Shown piece after piece: positions 1-8,100 of a DNA stretch of 17,002 nucleotides. A model generated the notes under the pieces. The model worked only from the letters and a program-made list of their open reading frames with translations. It had not been told where the DNA came from and did not search any database. The stretch spans positions 1-17,002 of the forward strand of contig JAIVFH010000499.1 of assembly GCA_025765595.1 (NCBI GenBank), written 5' to 3'. Position 1 is the stretch's first letter; each line of letters opens with the position of its first letter. The translations under genes were made by a program, and so were the position numbers. Source of the DNA: Obelidium mucronatum (lineage: Eukaryota > Chytridiomycota > Chytridiomycetes > Chytridiales > Chytriomycetaceae).

Positions 1-6
1 GACCAA

Positions 7-131
7 GTACTGTAGAGGCAGTGTGTCGCAGGATCCCGTCCTTGACGGTTTGATCCGCACAATTCTAAGGGGCTGCCAACACACCACTGTGCCCGCGCAA
101 GGAATGGTTGGCACACAGCTCTCCACAGTAC
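7..131. repeat. Structured 125-bp repeat element, copy 1 (isolated)
   Basis: One of four near-identical copies. The ends are an inverted repeat beginning GTACTGT: 7-17 pairs with 121-131 with one mismatch, and 18-25 pairs with 112-119 with one mismatch. Inside are two further potential hairpins. The first is 31-56 (GGATC and CCGTC arms around CTT, with a TTT bulge). The second is 74-113 (TGCCAAC against GTTGGCA). The whole could fold as a three-way junction on either strand. About 75 bp of the 3' flank is shared with the spacer of the tandem copies, but with a roughly 10-bp change near 139-152. No protein is recognisable in any frame. Confidence 0.9.
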
Positions 132-245
132 ATCGAACCAAAGGGGAGGTATTCCTAGAGCAATTATTTCGTGATAAGTGGCGATGTATTCCAAACAACA
201 AACAAAGCCGCTTAGTCGCAAGCATACACACTGCGGACTAGATTT

Positions 246-521
246 TCAATACCTGCTAACAGCGTCAACGGCAACAATGTCTCCGGCTAGTTCGGGGCAT
301 ACATGCATGATCAACGCGTAAATAACGTCCACGACGCGTCCTGGAAAGGCAAGGATCATGTGCTTGCTGTATCTTGCGCTGATGGACCATACCGAAGCTT
401 GGTCAGAATGGTCAAAGACAAGGGCTGTAGCGGTAGCACCGGTTTCGTTGTAGAACTGCTGAACTGTAAGGTAACGGATTTGAGCGGCTTGTTCGGTTTG
501 TTGCTGTTGCTGTTGGGACAT
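246..521 (-). CDS. Orphan small protein, 91 aa, unknown function
   Basis: An intact ATG-to-stop frame lies between repeat copies 1 and 2. The start has an A-rich context (acaaaATG) and the protein opens MSQ followed by a short glutamine run. The rest is of mixed composition with no repeats, and a hydrophobic C-terminal third (around ILAFPGRVVDVIYALIMHV). I do not recognise a family. Its sequence looks less like random translation than the neighbouring frames do, but it is short, and it could be one exon of a longer gene or spurious. There is no clear splice continuation. Confidence 0.35.
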   Translation of the reverse strand: MSQQQQQQTEQAAQIRYLTVQQFYNETGATATALVFDHSDQASVWSISARYSKHMILAFPGRVVDVIYALIMHVCPELAGDIVAVDAVSRY

Positions 522-694
522 TTTGTCTCATCTTTGGGGTTTTCCAGGCGGCATCTTGTACACAGCCATTTTCAGGGTGTGCGAAAATCATAAATATTGT
601 TTTTCCACCGAAAAACCAGGGTGGAATAAATGTCAAAGTTAATTTTTATTAAGAAGCATGGGCAAGTACTGTAGATGGAAAACTCGATGACCAA

Positions 695-819
695 GTACTG
701 TAGAGGCAGTGTGTCGCAGGATCCCGTCCTTGACGGTTTGATCCGCACAATTCTAAGGGGCTGCCAACACACCACTGTGCCCGCGCAAGGAATGGTTGGC
801 ACACAGCTCTCCACAGTAC
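695..819. repeat. Structured 125-bp repeat element, copy 2
   Basis: Same inverted-ended element as copy 1, first in the tandem array. It keeps the GGATC arm of the inner hairpin intact. Confidence 0.9.
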
Positions 820-920
820 CTCGAACAAAATCCTAGAGCAATTATTTCGTGATAAGTGGCGATGTATTCCAAACAACTAAAAAAGAAACTTAACAATGAC
901 TTGGGAAACTCGATGACCAA

Positions 921-1045
921 GTACTGTAGAGGCGGTGTGTCGCAGTATCCCGTCCTTGACGGTTTGATCCGCACAATTCTAAGGGGCTGCCAACACACCA
1001 CTGTGCCCGCGCAAGGAATGGTTGGCACACAGCTCTCCACAGTAC
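921..1045. repeat. Structured 125-bp repeat element, copy 3
   Basis: Same element. The G-to-T change in the inner hairpin (CAGTATC) weakens its lower stem relative to copies 1 and 2. Confidence 0.9.
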
Positions 1046-1146
1046 CTCGAACAAAATCCTAGAGCAATTATTTCGTGATAAGTGGCGATGTATTCCAAAC
1101 AACTAAAAAAGAAACTTAACAATGACTTGGGAAAATCGATGACCAA

Positions 1147-1271
1147 GTACTGTAGAGGCGGTGTGTCGCAGTATCCCGTCCTTGACGGTTTGATCCGCAC
1201 AATTCTAAGGGGCTGCCAACACACCACTGTGCCCGCGCAAGGAATGGTTGGCACACAGCTCTCCACAGTAC
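1147..1271. repeat. Structured 125-bp repeat element, copy 4
   Basis: Same element with the same substitutions as copy 3. It ends exactly at the terminal GTAC and runs straight into unique sequence at 1272, which marks this terminus as the element boundary. Confidence 0.9.
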
Positions 1272-2106
1272 TTCAGAATTATTGGCAGATAGCTGGAAGA
1301 CCTGTGGTTCGTATATTGTTGTTATTTATATGTCGGAGTTTGAAATTTTTAGAGCAGTGAACACACAGATAGACTTACCCACATGTCATCCGTCCCTCAG
1401 ATTAGATATACTCGAAGCTCCGTTAATTATAGCGTATAAAACGCGTTCGGTTCGGCCAGAAAGTCGCGTCAGAGGCCGCTGACTACGTAGGTAATTTTTG
1501 TTTGACAGCACAGGAAGTTGGTCGGAGTCCGATGGGCCAGGACCATAGCAGATGAGGTGCGTATGCGGTTCATGTTGAGCAGGTAGCTGATTTGCCGAGG
1601 ACGGTGAGGAGAGGGGGGAAGCTGCTGCTGGGAGAGGAGGAAGTTTTATTTTTGGGAAGTTTTTGTTTGATCTGTAAAAAAAAAGTTTTTCTTCTCCAAC
1701 TTGAACAAAAAAGCGGAGAATTAAAAAAGAATTCTCTGATCAATTAATTATATCATATATTGTTTTGACATTTTTTCAGCGATTCCTTATTTCCAGAATG
1801 TTTGTTGCAAAAGAAGCAAGCTCCCAGAACCAACCAATGTCTTTTTCGTTCAGGCAGCAAAAACACTCACAATCATTCTCGCCATGACTCAACGGCGCCG
1901 ATAAAAACAGTCGATGCTTCACGAAACCATACATACCCAAGAAACAGTTTTCAAGCTACGCGTTTTGTTTTATAAAATGCTCATTAATCTACCCTATCCA
2001 TCCAAACCTTTTCTTTGTCAAGTGAAGTTGCAAAAACACAAAAGCTATACATTCATTAATATTTTTGTTATTATAATCATTATATTGTTCGCATTCATCA
2101 CACAAG

Positions 2107-2144
<38 letters not shown>

Positions 2145-2208
2145 CAGTAAAACAACGACCCTTATGGCATTTGACAAATTTGGCACCCAATCAATGAAAA
2201 TCGATTCT
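1272..2208. other. Intergenic region without a recognisable gene
   Basis: There is no convincing coding frame; the only ATG frame I noted is a 34-codon one at 1469-1573 on the minus strand, which has no recognisable features. A TATAAAA string occurs at 1435-1441, but nothing downstream of it looks coding. The segment 1590-1680 is purine/G-rich on the plus strand. The last part, up to 2208, should contain the 3' UTR of the minus-strand EF-hand gene. Confidence 0.6.
2109..2141. repeat. C33 homopolymer (G33 on the minus strand)
   Basis: An uninterrupted run of 33 C, then T, then CCC. It lies about 68 bp beyond the stop codon of the minus-strand ZZ/EF-hand gene, so a transcript reading through would carry a G33 tract able to form G-quadruplex structures. 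The exact length of such a tract is likely to be uncertain in any assembly. Confidence 0.97.
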
Positions 2209-5133
2209 TCAAAAAACTGAACCAAGTGCCTCAAACCATTGAAGGTAAGAATGATCAAGTTCAACCGCCCGCTTAAATTCATCTAATGTTATATAATTAG
2301 GGTCTGCAGCATCTGCCGCAGTAAATCTGTGAAAAGAAAAAAATAAAGTGAGTTGGTTAAAAATAACACGAATAAAAGAAAAGATGCGGGAAAACTCACG
2401 TTCTTTCCACCATCTCCTCAATCGCATCTTGACTCATTGCTTCAATCACAGGAAGCTGTTGCTCATCGCTCGCTCCAAGTAAAACATTGCTTCCACCTCC
2501 AGCAACCGTACCAGCGCTTCCCCAAAGAAACTCTTCAAAAGGACTCACAGGACTTGGTAAAGACCCCTCCGGCGGGAACCCCCCATTCGCATACGTCGAA
2601 GAAGTTGATCCATCGCGATACACACTCCTCAATGAGACATTGGATCTCCTTCGCATCGCTTGGACTTCCTGTAACGCCCTCGTGCCTCTTGTCAGCAACC
2701 CCCCCACCACTGTCGTCGTGGTTGTTGTGGTACTGATTGTTCCACTTAATCTTGCTGAATTTGGAAATTGTGTTGCGGTTGGGGTTGTGTAGGTGGGACT
2801 GGCAGATCGGTTCGAGATTATGGATACAGGGCTTCCATTCCTTCGCGGATGTCCTGCGGATGTTGCGGATGTCGGGGAAGGGAGCCGGTTGTGTCGGGTG
2901 GTGGTATCTTGGTTTTCGTGGATCGTGTGGGGGAGCTTTCCTTTCATGGATTTGGAGTTGACATCGATAGTTAATGAGGGTGGTGTGTTGGTTGAGCTTG
3001 GATTATTGATGCTGCTGCTTCTTGCGATATTGGAAGACGCAGGTCGCGGCAGACTGGTTGATGATGATGATGAGCTTGATGTCTGGGTGGCTTGTACCAA
3101 TGGAGATGATTCTGTGAATGAGGGGGAACTGTCGCTATTGGCGCCTGCTGAAGAAAAAACGGCCGCAACGTCAGCGCTACTACTTGGAGCTGTGTTTGGA
3201 CGACTTGATCCGCTGATTGTGCCTTCATAACCGCGAATCTTGGTATGTGATTGATCCTCGTCGTCTGCAGATCCACCAGAGCTTGGAATCGGAGCTGTAA
3301 AACTAGCTGATACTGGTTTGGCGGCTTCATCATCGAAAGTGTCCATCATGTCTTGTTCGACAGTTTTGACGTAATCTCGCACTAGCTGCATTGAAAGGTA
3401 AAAGTACGCTTTGAACATTCGATGCAGCTCTTGGCGGGATATTCTTCCGTCTGAATCGATATCGTAGCCATTAAATGCATCTAACGAATGGAGTTTAGAA
3501 TCTGAAAATAGGCAAACCAAAATGAAAAAAAAAGTAAACACACATGAAATTCTTTCATCCAAGCTGCCCTTGATCATAACCCCTAATCCCAGAACGAATT
3601 CTTTGAAACTGATGATATTATCAGAATCTTGATCGAAAAAGGAGAATATTCGATCGGTTATCAAGTTCTTTTCCTTTCCTAGAGGCCCCAGACATAAATC
3701 AAAGGTTTCGCGCGTAATGCCGCCGGGCTCTGTATCTGTTGGGGGAACTGTGGCAAGCGCCAAAAATTGCTCAAACAAGGCTTGTAGCTCAATGGGTTCA
3801 ACTAGAGATAAGTAATTAGACCCAGAATTAAAAGCATGCGCTGTTGACCAAAAAACGTACAATGACACAGTTTCGACTCCAAAAGAGAAGTCATCAAATC
3901 ATCCTTGTTCCATCCACTCGTTATTTCCTTGCCAGGATACATGACAGGTGCTCCAGCGCCTCGGAGATTAGCATGAGGAGCCAATGGAACGCGTATTTTG
4001 ATAAAGCAATGAGTCTTGACGTGAACATCACCCAAACTTTCGCAAGAATCGCATAAATCATAATCGGCACAGTTTAAGCAGTGATAACGTATCCCACGAA
4101 TCGGTTGAGCACCGCAATGATTACAAGTGACGCCACGATGGACAAATCCGTCTAGAAACACGATTTAACTTACGATTTGAAGGTGAATACAAGTCCAAAC
4201 GTACCTCGCCGCGCTTGATCCTCCGATATGGAATAGAGAAGAGTAACTAAATTTTTACAGTCAGCAACATGATCCGCAAGGATTAATTCTTTAGGGTTCT
4301 CGTCGTTGTCGATACTCTCTCTGTCGTCGTCATCTTCACTGGATGCAGCCAACGCCTGATCCAGTTCAGCCAAGAGCGCATTCATGTCGGCCGGCAGTGT
4401 ATTAATATCTTCCAGTTGCTGTTCCCGCAGCAGCGGCAGCCCCAGTTCGCTATGAGTCGGCGACACGCCAAACAGCGGCGCGTCGGCGTCGGGAAGCGCG
4501 TCCGGCGGCGGCGACGCGGCGACCGGCGACGCGCGGTTCGACGCCGACACAAACACGCCGCGGCGGCTGCGCACCGGCGACGCGAGCGACGCCGCAGAAA
4601 GAACCGGCGACGGCAGCGCGGCGGCAGCGGCGGCGCGCGCCGCTTCGGCCTCGACGCGGCGCAGGAGGCTCTGCACTTCGGCGCGCCGCCGGCGCCGCAG
4701 CTCGCTCTGGCGGCGCCGCGAAATGTCGCTGGAGAATTTGCTCAGTCGGGCGACGGAAAACTATCCATCGAAGAAAAAACTATACTCACTGCGTGTGGCT
4801 GCGGCGGACAACGTCGGCGGGTCCAGCGTGTTCAATGGGTTCAACGGGTTCAATGGGTTCAGGTTCAGCAACAGCAGACTCAGCTGGATCGACAATCTTC
4901 AAACTCTTTCGGGACTTTTTGCGAGCAGCTTTCTTTTCCTTCTTTTGCACTTTGCCACTGTTTGACGCTGAAGAAAGGATTGCGCGACCAGCCACAACTC
5001 CAAGACTCAAATAAAACAAGATCAGAACACGCGACGATGCCGTTGCCCACGAAACAGCTCCGAGTGCAACTACTACGGCCAGTAACAGCGGTTCTTGAAG
5101 CTGATCCTGCTGTGCAGGGAGTTGCAAGACCAT
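2209..5133 (-). CDS. Membrane-anchored ZZ zinc-finger and EF-hand protein
   Basis: Six exons: 5133-4790, 4728-4205, 4151-3861, 3801-3544, 3501-2400, 2326-2209; 878 aa, all junctions in frame. A putative Ca2+-responsive adaptor or sensor at a membrane; partners unknown. Residues 16-32 and 36-53 form two hydrophobic segments (hairpin anchor), followed by a Lys-rich stretch and an Arg-rich helix. The ZZ finger (about 294-340) has every expected ligand: C299, C302, C313, C316, C322, C325, H332, H336. EF loops are 443-454 (D-D-D-N-S-E pattern) and 486-497 (canonical); a third at 845-856 is degenerate. Residues about 515-835 are Ser/Thr/Pro-rich and probably disordered. Odd points: exon 2 is strongly GC-rich, and the 42-nt intron 4 has no stop. 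The exon 1-2 junction is the least certain. It starts 61 bp below the stop of the oxidase gene. Confidence 0.8.
3502..3543 (-). other. 42-nt in-frame intron in the EF-hand gene
   Basis: Donor GTGTGT at 3543, acceptor TTTTCAG ending at 3502. Splicing joins ERIS to YSKLHSLDAFNGYDIDSD, the entry helix of the second EF-hand. The intron is a multiple of three with no stop, so retention would insert about 14 very hydrophobic residues between the two EF-hands. Confidence 0.65.
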
Positions 5134-5147
5134 TGTTGTTGCAAAAA

Positions 5148-5170
5148 AATAAAGTCAAAAACACTTTATT
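5148..5170. terminator. Palindromic double poly(A) signal
   Basis: AATAAAGT (5148-5155) and ACTTTATT (5163-5170) are perfect inverted copies around a 7-nt loop, so AATAAA is present on both strands. On the minus strand it begins 25 nt after the oxidase stop codon (5195) and is the obvious cleavage signal. It also lies only 15-37 nt upstream of the next gene's ATG (5133). Confidence 0.55.
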
Positions 5171-5194
5171 CTGACTGTCAAAAAAACACCAGCA

Positions 5195-8100
5195 TCAAGC
5201 ATGTAAGGTAAAAACTTTGGCGTAACCAAGCTCTTGAAGAATATCGCCAACATGAATGAGAGCAGTTGTAGGCCTATATTGAAGACTATGAGACAGTTTA
5301 GGCTTTAACTGGTTTCACTTACCCGCAAACAACCATTGCCAAAGAATCAACATCCTCTATTGTTTCAACACTTGCCGCTAATATTGAAGGATGGTCCAGT
5401 GGCTGGCGAAGGTTTTTACTAAAGTGCTCAGAGTTTTCTGAGGCATTGGACGGTTTCCTACGAATTAGACCCTCCTCTCGCATTACAGCCCCCATGCTCG
5501 CCTGATCTATATTTGAAAAGGGCACGTAGTTTTAAAGTGATTAGAACTCAATATCTCGCAGTTTGGTCAAAACTTGCCTTGTTTTACTTCAAGGGACATC
5601 CACTGAGTGGAATCTGGTTTAGGCATAGTAGCCAGTATAACTTCACTTGTTAATGGTCCAATCAATCCATTATATCCTCGCGTCATTGACACTTTGAGAA
5701 GGGTTGTCACCACTAACGATCCATTTGAGCTTGCTTCCAGTTGAGCGAGTTCCTTTTGGGCAAACATTTCGCTTTCATTTGCAAAACAGGCAAGCAAGTG
5801 AATTTGAAAGTTTGGCTTATTGGTTGCAGGATCTCTCTTGCAGTTTCTCAAGTGGTAGTCAATCAACAAAAATGCGCCAGTGAGACCTGTTTTTCATGTT
5901 AAAAGAAGTTGAGGAGAGAACAAGTCTGAAAAAAAAAACCATCAAAACCAACCAATCCCATCCGTGATAATTCCAAGGACTTTCCACGTTCCATTTTCGT
6001 TGTAAGGGTTTGTGAGATCGCAATCTGGCATGGGCCCACGCATACGAATGCTTTCGCAAGTCATTAAATAGTTTGTCATTTCTCCTCCAACGATTTTGAT
6101 GATAAATTCAAGACCGCCTTTGTTTACAGAGTGAAGAGCCCAATAGGATCGAGTAACAACTTTGCCATCATCAGTGACAAACTGAAGCATAAAACAATGC
6201 CCTGGTTTCACAACCAACTCGCTTTCCGGGCTTTCGAATAAAAAGCGAAACATATAGATTGGTTGCTTATCATGAGGATCAGTGAGCACCATTTTCTTGT
6301 CAAACTCAAAAGTGGTGTATCGCTCTGTAAGCATCGCGGGTTTCATTGGTTTTGCATCACCAAAATAATCTGCGGGAATTTTGAGAGACATTGGCGACTG
6401 TATAATCACAGAGGTAGAAGATTCTTTCTGTGAATGGCGTGGGGATTTATGCACGCCCTCAACCTCCGCCTCTTCACGCAATTTTCCTACAGCCAGCCCT
6501 GCCAATAAAAACTTTGCAAACCGAGTATGCTTGTGATGAATATCCGTGTCCGCTCGAATGGTTGTCTTTGTTGTATTGTTTTTGGATTGTTTGTGGTTGA
6601 TTTTCTTTGAGCTGGCTCCAACGATTGATCCAATAATTGATCTCGAGTCAGAGTTTCGAGAAGACGCTGTCAACTTTCTAGTCACGGCCTTCCCGCCAAA
6701 CTCTTTTGTGGCATCTAAACCCACCATGCGGAGGATTCTACCTTCTCCGCCAGGATGAGAGTGTAAATATTTCTCTGCGTCATCTGAAATGAACTTTTAA
6801 TGCAACGGGAGAAGCAAAAAAAGAATACACGTTGATTTTTTTTTTTTTTTTCACTTACAGATAAATCCATCAATGACAATCCACTTTGAACCTGTCGCAA
6901 CCCTTTGGTTGACATCATCCCAGCTAAACAAAGGAAGACCATTCAAATCCACTCCTCCAATGGATTTACTTTTACTTGCAGGCAAGGCCACTAATTCACC
7001 ATAGGCGACAAGTGCTATTGGCGGAACTAGAACTGTTGCCAGATACGCCCAAGTTAATGGAGCGGCATAGACAGTACTATGTCTCAAATAAGTGACAAGG
7101 CAGGTTAAAAAAATTACCCCCTCTCTCTCTCTCACCCAGCCATTATATCAGCTACTCCAGAATATCCCGCGATAATTCCTAATATATATGTGACGAACCC
7201 TAAAAGAAATGATTTTTAGTTCATCCAACCCGTTTGTTTGCATATCCCCCGTCCTTTGTTTGCAAACCCCACCAAAGTAGCGATGAATCAAACGAACGCG
7301 TTCCGCCCAAGATCCAAACTTTGAAATTTTTTCATGATAATGAACGCTGAGATGCCCCAGGGTCAAGCTCGCAATCACTGTAGATATAACAACCATTCCG
7401 ATTTTGTAGTGAAAATAGGTGGCGTCGCCGTAACTTCCAACAATTGCCGTCAATGCTGCCATAAGCACGTTGCTTGTGACAATTGTCATGAGAGATCGGT
7501 GAATTGAAAGCCATGTTCCTGCCATTGTTTCCCGTGTTTTTTTTAAGCAAAATGTCCTAAAAAAACGTTATTGATTTCCTCACCCATATTTTGGTAATAT
7601 CTCGCGACAAATATCCCCAACGGATAAATAAATCCAAAAGCCAAATACATTGAAGCGCCATGAATAGCTTTCAAACCCGGTGAAATAGTTGGTTTTTGGT
7701 CAACAACAACCTCTCCTTGACCCACGATGCTGAAAAAATTTAGCTTTGCTGACATGCGATTTTGAGCACCGTGCCACACAAGGTTTGAATTGTCTGAAAA
7801 CGCGAAAATAACATCCATTGGTTTGTTTACGAATGCAACGTCAAATGGATCTCCGGTATCTAGTAAACGGGAAAACACGACTACTCGATTCGAGAAGGAT
7901 TGTGTGCTGGTTATGTCTGCTACATTTATGATGCTGTTTTTTCCTCCTTGACTCAAGTCGCTGGGAACTGGTTGTGTGGCAGAGCTAAGAAAAAAATTTG
8001 TGGGAACTCAGATTGATTTCAAAAAAAAAAAACACATACCTCCATGAGTCTTGAACACTATATGACCCGTTCGCCAACGCGTCACAAAAATAGATATCGG

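Larger units (their letters stand above)
689..1271. repeat. 226-bp tandem array, three units, last one truncated
   Basis: Units start at 689, 915 and 1141 (GACCAAGTAC), giving an exact period of 226 bp. Each unit is the 125-bp inverted-ended element plus a 101-bp AT-rich spacer; the third unit lacks the spacer. Units 2 and 3 share two changes against the first (GGCAG to GGCGG, and CAGGATC to CAGTATC), so the array probably grew by duplicating the middle unit. A short extra copy of the left end (CAAGTACTGTAGA) sits at 664-676. Reading frames of 60-95 codons over the array are by-products of the repeat. Confidence 0.95.

Noticed and set aside
1..131. Repeat element as a hammerhead or HDV-like ribozyme, or a tRNA-derived SINE
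   Set aside because: No CUGAUGA/GAAA hammerhead core or HDV core was found. A B-box-like string exists, but there is no matching A box and no poly(A) or short tandem tail.
753..1266. Overlapping 70-95-codon frames over the tandem repeats
   Set aside because: Identical peptides recur only because the DNA repeats; several frames on both strands are open at once and none resembles a known protein.
2793..3230. 145-codon plus-strand frame
   Set aside because: Antisense to the disordered Ser/Thr-rich exon 5 of the EF-hand gene; no start context or domain.
4416..5174. 252-codon Arg-rich open frame on the plus strand
   Set aside because: It is the antisense shadow of the GC-rich exon 2 and exon 1 of the ZZ/EF-hand gene; composition is runs of Arg/Gln with no domain, and the opposite strand has splice-consistent conserved motifs.
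7117..7134. CT dinucleotide repeat
   Set aside because: A short microsatellite lying just inside the donor end of an oxidase intron; no sign of function beyond the splice site.
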